Assembly (NCBI GenBank): GCA_018296165.2
Contig: JACKQL020000028.1
Location: 310,001-374,000 of the forward strand
Source of the DNA: Termitomyces sp. T153
Taxonomy: Eukaryota; Basidiomycota; Agaricomycetes; Agaricales; Lyophyllaceae
Reading direction: 5' to 3'
DNA length: 64,000 bases
Below are positions 1 through 9,693 of the stretch, piece after piece; the stretch's first letter is position 1, and each line of letters begins with the position of its first letter. The position numbers and the translations under genes were made by a program. The notes under the pieces are model-generated. The model saw only the letters and a list, made by a program, of their open reading frames with translations. It made no database searches and was not told where the DNA came from.

Positions 1-437
1 GCCAGTGAAGAAGAAAGCTACCTTTCACTAAGCCTTAGTGACTTATCTTGACTCTGCCTTGTTTCTTATTGTTCCTATCTGTATTATCCAGAGAAACCAT
101 CAAAAAAAAAAAAATACCTTACAAAAACATTAAGTCCTTTTGCTTCACTACTCTTTCATTTTTGATCACAGACAGTCTACTTTACTAGTTTCTTGTTTTG
201 ATGCTGTGCTTGGCCATTCTGTCACCAGCGCTCAGCATGCCTCTAGAGCATTAGGCGACAGTTGCCAGTGCATAATACCCCATTGATCTTGCCTTTGTTT
301 TGTTTGGTTTCTCTCAGACTCTGAATCGTAGCCAAGTATTATACATTTTGGGGCCCCTTAAGGGGGCTAGTCTGTGTCTGTACTATGAAAACTAACAAAA
401 AAAAAAATTATATACAGGAGGCAACTGGCGCTAAGAG
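1..437. other. Left edge, no gene recognised
   Basis: Low-complexity flank with adenine runs near 102-114 and 396-407. It lies just past the stop codon of the minus-strand gene that ends at 438, so part of it may be that gene's 3' untranslated region. I see no supported reading frame or RNA gene. Confidence 0.4.
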
Positions 438-2109
438 TTGAGGTCAGCATCATTGTCAGGCACCTCCACTGGATCCTCTGCCTCCTCCCAGTGTCCTTTC
501 CTGATGTTGTTCTCCTCCTGTCAGGCCAGGAAGGCCTGACAGTTACGCCAATAACCCGCCAGAGTCACCAACGTTTGCTTGGCGACAGCGTAACAGGCCT
601 GTGCTGCTAACAACTCTTCCCTGGCAGCCTCCAGCTCCCTCTAGAACCGCCACTCCACTCCCGCTGCTCTCTTGTCAAAATCCGCTAGTGATGCCACTGA
701 CATTAGTGGCATCAGCCAACTCAGATCCTTGCCCAACCACTCCAGCCATCATTGTTGTCATTGTCGCCGCCATTGTTGCCACTGTCCTCATTGCTCTCCA
801 CCCACTCCTTACTCTTTGCCTTAGTGCCCCCACTACTCCCACTTATCACCTCCTCCTGCAATGTCAGCAAGCTTAAGCTAGAATGCTTGATCTCGATGGG
901 CTCCCCTCTTCTCACTAACTCCCACTGTCAATCCATGAAAGCCCTTGCATTCCTTACCAACGCCGCCTTTGTCACTATCTTCTTAGCGAACTTGCCACCA
1001 GTACTCCTTGATGACTGTCTGCTGTGCGAGCAGCTTTTCCTCATGCTGTCGCAACAATAACAGGGCTGGACCCCTGTGGGGTACCAGCAGCCCTCTGGGT
1101 CATTATTGGCCCAGCAGTTTTTGCACTAGAAGAAGTTATTAGCGACAAAGAAAGAAACAATTGCTAAGTGCTTACCACTCCTTGCATGCACTTATACTCT
1201 TGTCACTTCTCTAGTGACACCATTACCTTTTCTTTTGCCTTCTCCAACTTCACCCTGGCTTCCAGTCCCATATCCACTACTGTCAAGGCCTTTTGCCAAC
1301 GGAGAAGAGTTGCCAAGCATTTGTTAGTAAACAATTCCTCAATTTGTTCCTGCCAGAGAAGTTAGCAAATGTCACTAAGAGTTAGCAAAAAAGAAGAAAG
1401 TACTAACCTCAATACCCTCGTCCTCCTCATCTTGTGCCTTTCCCTTCCCCTTCCCTTTGCTCCTCAGGGTGGTCACCAATCTTGGCAACGTTGCCAACCC
1501 CCTAGTGATGCCACCAGCCACAGCCTTGGGAGTCAAGGGGCCTGCCTCTTGAATGTCCCCACAATTTGCTGCCTCCTCGCCTCTATGACCCTCGCTCCGT
1601 CCCTCCCCCCTCACCACCACTAATGTACCTACTGGGTGCTGGAAGAGAAACTGGTCATTTGGCGACAAGTCTTCACAAAGCTGATGTACCTTAGCAGTGT
1701 TGCTAGCGCTGGCAACTACTGGGGCACTTACCATCATTCCCATGGTTAGATTGTCCATTAGGAACTCCAGAGAGGGATCGACCAGAGCCTAGCAAATGCA
1801 TTAGAAATGTTGCTAAGAAGATAAAAAGAAGAAACTTACCAAGTGAACATCAAATGGGTGAACCCATTCCTCCCCCTTGTACTGCTCATATAGTTGGCAA
1901 CACTCCCTCTTGACAGTTGCCAACTCCGGCCACTCAACTCCACTCCCTGCAGTCTTGAACCACTGCAGCCACATCTGAAAGATGGCGGTGACTGCCAAGT
2001 GAGGATCCTTCACCAAGGACGCACGGGCCACAGTGAGTAATTGGTTGACCCAATCAAGAAAAGCATGGGCCATAGTGATTTTTTCAAACTGAGAGGTGAG
2101 GTCAGACAT
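438..2109 (-). pseudogene. Zn2Cys6-like/coiled-coil protein gene, antisense passenger of LTR family B
   Basis: Multi-exon minus-strand gene starting at ATG 2109. Readable exons are about 2109-1840, 1788-1408, 1349-1176 and from 1125, separated by ~50-nt introns with GTAAG/GTTAG donors and TAG/CAG acceptors. Exon 2 carries a basic KGKGKGKAQ segment. The fourth exon opens with a cysteine cluster, C-x2-C-x8-C-x8-C-x2-C-x6-C, close to the fungal Zn2Cys6 layout. An acidic, asparagine-rich stretch (ending near 721) and a charged, coil-like C-terminus (about 690-438) follow. That last part is in another frame and contains in-frame TAG and TGA codons of the kind made by C-to-T change. The gene starts about 50 bp from the family-B LTR and reads away from it, the same arrangement as the antisense genes of family A. 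A DNA-binding or chromatin role is inferred from the cluster only. Confidence 0.6.
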
Positions 2110-2163
2110 AGCAATAAGATTGAGATACTAGAGGAGATTAGATGGAGAGGAAGGTGGGGTGAT

Positions 2164-3401
2164 GAAGTTTCAGTGATACCGCCAGCCATTTTTATTTGAA
2201 TCCCTCTGGTGCACAGACCAAGGGATTGAGCATGTGATTTTTTGGGGTTGACTGAGGACAGTCAATATTTCAGTATGTGGGAGGATGATGAGCCCCAGTT
2301 ATTGCTGAGCACTATTTTTAGCATTTCAAACTTAGCAGCAGCTGACTACTTTGAATTTGGCACAAGTCACAACACTCAGCACATGGGACCCAGCCCAAGG
2401 GTTGGACTCAAGCACGAGACTTTAGCAAGCACAAGACTTTTCAATCACGAGAAATATCACATGGAGCCTGGAACTTGGGCCTGGAACATCAAGGCCTAGA
2501 TCTTTCTTAGCAACAAGTATTAGCGACTTTAACAACTATGGTGACAAAATGGTGTTCTCTTACTATATACAGACATATTACCAGACGCCTACCTTTTTAC
2601 TATCATTCCCCTTGCCGAGCTTACCAACATACTTGAATGCTGTCTATGCTTCAGGTATTGACATCAGACTCGCTCTTTTTGGATTCATTTGCATTTATAT
2701 GCCATAGAGACTTTTGCTTATGGTTTTTTACCTAGTTATAGACTGACACCTCATACGGACCATAAACACAGTGACAGATGCCATCACTAGTGGTGACTAT
2801 TTGCTTACTTTCCCATACTATACTTTGGAAACATATAAATACTGCCTGTACATAGACACTACCCCACAATAGCAAAATAGAACAGAGATCCCCCATCAGC
2901 ATTGACTAGTTGCTCTCTCTAAGCTTACCAGCTTGAGATTTCACTTTGCTTCTTTTGTTCCTCTATTGCTTTTGACTTTGGTTTAGCAACAAGCCTTCTT
3001 AACTTCAACCTCAACCTAGTGTGGTGCCAACTGTGGTTGCCTATTCATGTTATTTCAACTTAGCAACGTTAGCAACTACAGCTAGCAACTAGTTCACATT
3101 TGTTCTCTGATTTTAGTCTTCTTATTACCACCTTCCCCTCTTTTTTCTACTCTATCCCCTCACTCTTCCTACCTCCATTAGGAGTATGCATTGTCTTAGC
3201 AATGTTATTTGTCTTTACCTGTTTTCTTTCCTTATTGTCACTAGCAACTTCAGCTAGCAATAGCGACTTCTTTTGACTTCACTCCATAACACAACTTTTG
3301 CTCTAGTTCTCTGAGATGGTTACTGACTCACCCTCAACTATTAACTTCCTACTGCCAGCTATCCTATCTAGTGACTAGTGTTAGGTCTTCTTTTTAGGTT
3401 T
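2164..3401 (+). repeat. LTR of family B, probable 3' LTR
   Basis: A second copy lies inverted at about 62420-63555, and the two align over roughly 2280-3400. A purine-rich tract (about 2146-2163) precedes it, so it is probably a 3' LTR of a plus-oriented element. It has a TATA-like box near 2834 (CATATAAATAC) and many copies of TTAGCAAC/CTAGCAAC-type words, for example near 2506, 2983, 3056-3095 and 3243-3262. To its right the E1 reading frame starts abruptly, so E1 looks like the insertion target. Both ends are approximate because no target duplication can be checked inside the window. Confidence 0.6.
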
Positions 3402-5530
3402 TCTGCGCTGGGGACCTCTGGAGCAGGCAGCCTTTGACACTCTCAAGTGTGCTGTGACCTCCAGACCTGTCCTCTTCTTCCTGGATGACAACTCCCCCTT
3501 TCAGGTAGAAGCTGACAGCTCTGACTTTGCTACTGGGGCAGTGCTCTCACAGCAATCTCTGGAGAATGGGAAGTGGCACCCAGTGGCCTTTTACTCCAAA
3601 AGCCTGAATGCAGTGGAGTGGAACTATGAGATCCATGACAAGGAGATGTTGGCCATCATCCAGTAGTTTGAGGAGTGGCAGCACTTTTTGGAAGGCATGC
3701 AGCACAAGTTTGAGGTCTGGATGGATCACAAGAACCTCAAATACTTCTGGACAGCTAAGAAGCTCAATTGCCAACAGGCCCAATGGTCCCTCTACCTTGC
3801 CAACTTTGACTTCTCCTTACACCACAAGCCTGGCCAGAGCATGGGGAAACCAGACACCCTGTCTTGGAGGGCAGACCATAGGATGGGGGAAGGGGATAAC
3901 AGTAACATTGTGCTCCTCTGCCCCAAATTGTTTGCAATTCGAGCCATGGAGGGCCTAGTTGTCAATGGAGCAGAGGCAGACATTCTCCAGAACATCTGAT
4001 GGAGTAATAGGGATGGTTGATAGGAGGAGCTTGTGGCACAGGCTGCTTGGATGCTGAAGTTGTGGCATGCTACTGGTGTTAAGGTGGTCTGCGCTGATGA
4101 ATGGACCCTCCAAGATGGAATCCTGACCTTCTAAGACCATATCTATGTCCCCAACATCCCAGAGCTCTGTCAGAGGATTGTAGAGCAACAGCATGACTCC
4201 TGCATTGGAGGGCACCCCAGGCAGTGGAAGACACTGGAGTTGGTATCACGGAACTACTGGTGGCCCCAGATGTCCCAGTACATTAGGTCTTACACTAGTA
4301 CCTGTGATCTCTACTTCCAGACCAAGCCCCAACACCAACTTCCCTATGGACAGTTACACCTGCTACCAGGCCTGTGGAATGATGGAGCATAGCATTTGTG
4401 GACTTCATCATAGAGCTCCCTGAGGCCCATGGTTACAATGCAATCATGGTGGTGGTGGACCTGTATGGCAAGAGAGCACACTTCATTTCAACCCACACCA
4501 CCTGCTCTGCCATGGGTGCTATGAACCTGTACTGGAGGAATGTCTGGAAGCTCCATGGCCTCTCTGATGCCTATGTCTCAGATCAGGGACTGCAATTTGT
4601 GGCAGAGTTCACTGCAAGCTCTATCAACTGCTTGGAGTAAAGCTCCACACCACCACTGCCTACCATCCACAGTCCAATAGCCAGATGGAGCATGTAAACC
4701 AGGAGTTGGAACAGTATCTCTGCCTCTTCTGCAACAAGTGCCAAGATAACTGGGATGAACTCCTCCCTGATGCCAAATTCCAGTACAACAACTATGTTCA
4801 TGCATCCACCCAATTTTCCCCATTCTTCCTTGACACTGGATAGCACCTGTGCATGGGTTTTGAGCCCTGGGCCCAACCCTTGGAGAATGAGGCAGTGAAT
4901 GAATTTGTGGACCAGATGAAGAGGTCACAAGAAGATGCCTGGGCTGCACTGGCAAAGGCAAAAGATAACATAGTGTGATATTATAACTGTGGGAGGATCC
5001 CAGAGCACAGATATCAGCCCAGGGATTGAGTCTATCTAGATGCCTCTGACATTATGACCACCCATCCCTTAAAGAAGCTGTCACACCACCGGTTAGGGCC
5101 ATTCACAGTGGAACAACAGGTAGGACCCTTGGCCTATCAACTCTGACTCTCTGCGGGGATGTGGCAGCTTCATCTGGTGTTCAAAATGTGGTCAAACTTA
5201 CTCCAGCCCCTATAGATCCTATCTTAGGGCAACATCCACCACCTCTGCCACCACCAGTAGTAGTCAACAACAACAAAGAGTATGAAGTGGAAGAAATTCT
5301 GGACAGCTGTTTATTCCAGAGACAATTACAGTACAAGGTGAAGTGGAAAGGCTATGGAATCAAGGATATTTCCTGGGAGCCATAGGAGAATGTACATGCC
5401 CCTGGACTTGTTAAGGAGTTCCACTGGAGACATCCAGACACACCACACACTATGAGGAATCTACCCTATCTCACCAGCAGACCAAGCAATCAGGGACTTC
5501 TTCTACTCCACACATCAAGACACCACACAC
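3402..5530 (+). pseudogene. pol: E1: Ty3/gypsy pol remnant (RNase H, integrase, chromodomain)
   Basis: Opens mid-polyprotein at the end of reverse transcriptase (FLRWGPLEQAAFDTLK). RNase H follows at about 3450-3960 (VEADSSDFATGAVLSQ), then a decayed zinc-binding integrase N-terminus near 4150-4330. The integrase core is at about 4380-4960, with first aspartate in MVVVDLYGK and second in VSDQGLQF. A chromodomain lies at about 5275-5460 (YEVEEILDS, YKVKWKGYG, SWEP). Several stops and frameshifts break it, such as TAG at 3664. The chromodomain should bind histone-methylated chromatin and steer insertion. Its sequence and LTR differ from family A, so I treat it as a separate chromovirus family. 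No antisense gene lies between its chromodomain and its LTR. Everything upstream was removed by the family-B insertion. Confidence 0.85.
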
Positions 5531-5531
5531 T

Positions 5532-5914
5532 AAAGGGGGGGTGATGTCAAGGGACTTCCATTTCCAACCTCCATGACTGGTTCCAGCACCTCTGCAGCTT
5601 TTTCAACATCTCCAGGGCTTTTTACAGAACCCCAGAGATCTCTGGAGAACTCTGGAGTTCTCTGCATTACCTCAGCAACCATTGCTCTAGAGTCAGGGGT
5701 AGCTCCAGTCACCTGTACAGTAGTTCCCATGCCTCTGCTGCCTGCTGATGCACTGTGCCAAGCAGTGGGGATCCTTAGACTTATTCTCTTTGGATTCTTC
5801 TCTACTAGGTGATTAGTTACTGATTTGTATTGTCATCTACTCCACTAATATACTTTGGATTCCTCTCTGCTAGCTGTGTGACTCCAATCCATCACTCCAG
5901 AAGTTGCCCTTACA
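5532..5914 (+). repeat. Polypurine tract and truncated LTR (family C) of E1
   Basis: A purine run (AAAGGGGGGGTGA, 5532-5544) directly precedes TGTCAAGGG at 5545, the expected junction of a 3' LTR. The LTR can be followed to about 5914, where sequence of an oppositely oriented family-A LTR takes over. The LTR is therefore truncated. Only its first few bases resemble the family-A LTR. Confidence 0.6.
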
Positions 5915-6075
5915 CAGGGGGCCATTAGGATTTGCTGGAGAAGCATTGGAGTTACCCCAGATGGCTGCAGAGGGTGTTCAATAGTTGGGAGCTTTGGCAA
6001 GGCATTGGGGGAGGAGCTCCAGGAAGGTGAGCAGGCTGGGAACAATGTCAGGGGTCTAAGGAGTAGGTTGTGACA
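5915..6075 (-). repeat. Fragment of the 3' LTR of E2 (family A)
   Basis: The last ~160 bp in plus-strand reading match the end of the LTR at 20938-21985, including the GGGAGCTTTGGCAAGGCATT block. It ends in TGTGACA at 6075 and is followed by the reverse complement of a polypurine tract (6076 onward). The rest of this LTR is missing, so no target duplication can be read. Confidence 0.7.
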
Positions 6076-6154
6076 TTACCCCCCCTCAGTGTTGAGACCC
6101 TCAAGATGCAGGGCCCAGCTCAGGAATTGGTGGAACATGGGAATCAAAGTTGAG

Positions 6155-6181
6155 TAATATTGATCAAACCACAGTGAGCAG
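6155..6181 (+). promoter_or_regulatory. Conserved box upstream of the antisense gene (E2)
   Basis: The core AATATTGATCA followed by a CAGTGAGC-like stretch is preserved in six family-A copies. It sits about 130 bp before the antisense start codon wherever that can be measured. A promoter role is inferred from this position and conservation. Confidence 0.35.
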
Positions 6182-6288
6182 CAGTGGCATGCGGAATGAA
6201 GTCAAAGCATGGCCACCATTTGTTAGGGAGTTCTTCCCAAGTCATTAAAAAGGGTCAGATGTACCCCAGAATTCCCTAACTTTCCACA

Positions 6289-7950
6289 ATGTCATCCTCT
6301 GCTTATTCTCCCACACTATCAGCATTATCCTTGGCCTCCACTGACCCTTTGTCCTCAGGAGAGTCTGAGTCCTCCTGTGGTCATAGGCAGGTCACAGCAA
6401 TGTACCGATGTCATGAGTGCAGTCCTGCCTATTCTATGCTCTAGAGCTCATAACATGTTGCTAGAATTGTTTGCAGTGGTGGCTGGCCCATCAGAGTTTT
6501 TGTCTCATGGCAGAGCCCCAGCAGAGTCAGTTTTGGTGTTGGCAGGGCAATCTTTGTGGCCTAACTTTGGGCCAGGGGAGGTCCAGGCCATGCTAGAGGC
6601 ATTGCAGGTCCCCCAGGCAGAGATAACCCCAGAGAAGTTTGCAGAGGTGGTAGGATGAGTGTGGGGTCCTCCAATCTTGGAGTGGTGTCAGGCAGAGGCC
6701 ACAGTGAGTATTCTGTGCTGTTGCAACAAGTTTGAGCTGATTTGACTTTGTAGTGTGCTCTTTGTGCTTGCCATAGCAACCACTGTGACTTTGAGGAGCT
6801 AGTGCTGGAGTTCTGGCAGGATATGTTGGTGTGTATCCCCTATTAGTCAAGGCAGGAGAAGTGCCCCATCTCATTGAGTCAGCAGGCAGCCTGCATATCA
6901 GAGGAGCAGGGATGGGATGTAGAGTGGGTGGCCATGCAGTTACTCAAGGGGTGCAAGGAAAAGGTGTCAGGTCAGGGGTCTGGGGTGGAATGTGGAGGCA
7001 GTGCAGGGCAGTCAATAAAGGTGGAACCCCCACAGAGCAGGTGGAGGGAGGGGGCCCCCACAACACATGACAAGAGGAAATAGAGGGTGTCCCCCTCTCC
7101 AGAGGCAGGGCCTAGCAAGTAGCTGCAAGGGGAGGGGTCAATGGTGGGTCCTCCAGGGACACATGTTTACTCTCCCATGTTGGGGGCCTTGATGGAGGGG
7201 TCTAGCAGGGGCCCCATTACCTCTCCTATCATTCCTGAAATATTCTGGCAGTGGTGAGTAAAGGCATTGTCTCAACTGCTAGCATTATGCAAGGAGGAGG
7301 TCTGGAGGATTACAGAGGACTGTGATGGGATTCAGCAGAAGCATGACAAGGCATGGAGGAGTTAGGATTTGGTGCAAGGGGAGCTGGAGGGGGCTACACA
7401 AATGATTGCAGAGGGGTTGCTGGAGGTATGGGGCTTGCAGAAACAGCTGGTGCAGTTAGAGGCATGGGTGGAGCAGAGAGTGGAGGTTGGGCAAGGAGCT
7501 GTGAAGGTAGAGAGGGCCAGGGTGGAGGTGGGGAGGCAGTGAGAAGAGTTGTTGGCCAATAAGGTGGCCTTGGAGTAGAGGGGGATAATGCATGAGTCTT
7601 TCTGCCTTTGCTCTTATGATCTTGCTGACCCAGAGCTGTCTAGATTGGGTCCAACAGCACCATGTCCTCCTTGATGGAGCATCAGCTGCTTATGCCTTGA
7701 TGCAGGATGGATTGGTGTGGATGCCTGAGGAGCTCCCATTGGAGTTGGAGCAGGAGTCCTGGCAGATGGGGCAGTTGTTGGTGAGACATTAGCAGAGGAG
7801 CACAGTGGATCCCAGAGCATGATGGGAAGTAGCAATGGACATAGAAGAGCCATTGCCTGGGCAACTGGAGGTTCTTGCCATTGTAGTTGCCCAGATGGAG
7901 GTGGATTTGGTTAGGAGTAGTGCAAAGGATCCTGGAGGAGAGGGAGTGAA
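6289..7950 (+). pseudogene. Antisense Zn2Cys6-like/coiled-coil gene of E2
   Basis: Starts at ATG 6289 with a Ser/Pro-rich N-terminus (MSSSAYSPTLSALSL) that matches the E6 copy. A 50-nt intron (6704-6753, donor GTGAGT, acceptor TAG) ends exactly before the cysteine cluster. The cluster keeps C-x2-C-x6-C-x15-C but its second half is damaged (cysteine to tyrosine, plus a TAG). A basic, Pro/Gly-rich region, a coiled coil (about 7250-7600) and the conserved C-terminal domain (VLLDGASAAYA, from about 7645) follow. Internal stops make it a pseudogene. It runs convergently toward the chromodomain end of pol. Its biochemical role is unknown; the cluster suggests nucleic-acid binding. Confidence 0.65.
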
Positions 7951-8099
7951 GGGGGCCTTTGGACTTTTGATTTCTTGCTGCTCCATGCTCTCTCCTGTTC
8001 TATAATTGTATTGGTAGTTTGTCCATATCAATTTTTTGCATTCCTGCTGAGTATGAGGAGATTTCAGATTGTGTGAGGGAGAGGGGTAAGTGAAAACAC

Positions 8100-8190
8100 A
8101 TAGGAGTTACTCACAGGAGTTGAATCCCTGATAAATCCAGAGGCAGGAGTTGCACCCACTGATGCCATCTATAATTACTAGTCCCAGGGG
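8100..8190. other. Conserved junction block between the two convergent genes
   Basis: A block containing GAGTTGAATCC, AATCCAGAGGC and TGCCATCT separates the 3' ends of the antisense gene and pol. The same block recurs near 12000, 26430, 33610, 39615 and 59090. It may hold 3' ends or terminators for one or both genes. I found no convincing tRNA fold in it. Confidence 0.4.
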
Positions 8191-8199
8191 TCCCAGGGC

Positions 8200-8874
8200 T
8201 TAATGAGGTGCCATTGATGGAAGTCCTGGAGTTTGTTGAGGGCTCTGTTGAGGTTTTTTCAGAGTTCCCAAGTGTCATCCTTAAGTCCATAGCCCTTCCA
8301 GCAGATCAAGTACTGAGGTCAGCCATGGACCATATGCAAGTTGAGGATTTAGTCAACTTTGTAGTGGTATTTGTCCTCAACTTTGACAGGGGGTGGTTGG
8401 CTGGGGCATTGCCTGGAGGTGGGGTCTGGAGCATGTTTTTCAAGGAGTTGTATGTGGAATATGGGGTGGAGACCCTTCAGGCCTGGGAGTAGGTTGAGCT
8501 TGTAGGCATGTGTGGAGACCTTCCAGAGGACTTTGAAAGGGTCAAAATGTTTGTGATCAAGCTTGATGGAGGGCCTCCAGGTCTTGAGGTTTTGTCAATT
8601 GAGCCAAACCAAAGTGCCAGGAGGCCAGTCAGGGGTGGAGTTATGTCAGGCATCAGCATGTTTGGAGTAGGCTTGGTTGGCAGTGTTGATTTTATTCCAG
8701 AGAAACTAGTAAAGGGAGCAGAGGTCCTTGGCAACTTTGTGGGCAATGTGGAAAGGGATATCCTTGAGGCATAGCATGAGTTGGAGATTGTAGCCCTTGT
8801 TGGCATAGAAGGGGGAAACTCTGGTGGCAGAATAAGGCATATTGTTGTGGGTAAACTTAGCAAGAGGGAGTTCT
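8200..8874 (-). pseudogene. pol: E2 pol, C-terminal part (integrase end and chromodomain)
   Basis: Minus-strand translation gives a decayed chromodomain at about 8210-8390 ([23 protein letters not shown]), preceded by the integrase C-terminal region. The frame is broken by stops. It continues on the far side of E2b at 14814. The break carries the exact 5-bp duplication gttct (8870-8874 and 14814-14818). Confidence 0.75.
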
Positions 8875-9680
8875 TGTCACGACCCGTCCCCTGGACCCCC
8901 ACACATTGTCCAGCAACCTCCCATTCCCCAAAACCCCTGACACTCTGCCAAACTTCCACCCATGCCCTGCGCCTATTTCAGTTAGCCCCAACGCACCCTC
9001 AGCTAACTCCGATGCCTCCCTGGCTAACTCCGACGGCCCCCTGGCCAACATTGACACCTTCCCTGCAGCCACTGACACTTACCCTGGATCTTCCAAACCC
9101 TGAGAACCACCCCCGCTGTTCCCGATCTTTGCCACCCATCATCAACTCAATACCCTGGCTCCTCCGATCCATTCCAGAGTATCACAACAACCTCGGGGCG
9201 ACCTGCATTCCCAAATGATCCCATCAACGTATCAGTGCAGCCCAACCCTCCTGTTGTGCCCAAGTCTTCCTCAAACTTAACAACCTCACAAACTCCACAA
9301 TTATGATTACGAATCCCAACACTCTTTCACCAGGTCAGAACCTCGCTTTTCACTCAGTCCCAGACTCCATCAACTCCAATTGATCTTCCATCAAACCCCG
9401 GCTCCACTCCCATTGATCACATAGCCGCCTACTCCTTCGTGTCTGCGAATCTCCCATACAGTCTTCTGCCTGAACCCTGCCAAGCCTGTCCCATTTCCTC
9501 ACAATCCGACTTCTCCAGACCTCCCCAGACCTGTCCAGATCACATCCCACCAACTATCCACACAAGCCATCAGTGCCCAGAACGCTTTCAAGTGTCCGGT
9601 TGCCAGTGCAAGGGGATTATGCCCGCCTAGTAAGGACTCGCCCAGTGCAGCTGAGCCCCCGGGGTCAGCAGAACCTGACA
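8875..9680 (+). repeat. 5' LTR of E2b, promoter-deleted
   Basis: 806 bp against 1206 bp for its partner at 13608-14813. The missing ~400 bp (matching about 13990-14385) holds the TATA box and the predicted transcript start. The join is near 9254. Because both LTRs are copied from one template at insertion, the deletion should postdate insertion. Confidence 0.85.
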
Positions 9681-9681
9681 T

Positions 9682-9693
9682 AATATCAAGACT
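9682..9693 (+). promoter_or_regulatory. Self-priming primer binding site of E2b
   Basis: AATATCAAGACT, one base inside the 5' LTR, is the exact reverse complement of AGTCTTGATATT at 14103-14114 in the 3' LTR. No TGG start typical of a tRNA 3' end is present. This is the arrangement known from Tf1/sushi elements, where the mRNA 5' end primes reverse transcription. Confidence 0.7.

Noticed and set aside
3402..5530. Treating E1 as the left half of E3
   Set aside because: E1 has its own polypurine tract and LTR right after the chromodomain and a distinct chromodomain sequence, whereas E3 has an antisense gene and a family-A LTR.
8108..8130. Possible tRNA-like B box (GAGTTGAATCC) in the junction block
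   Set aside because: It resembles a T-arm only loosely, and no acceptor stem, anticodon arm or A box could be placed at the right distances.
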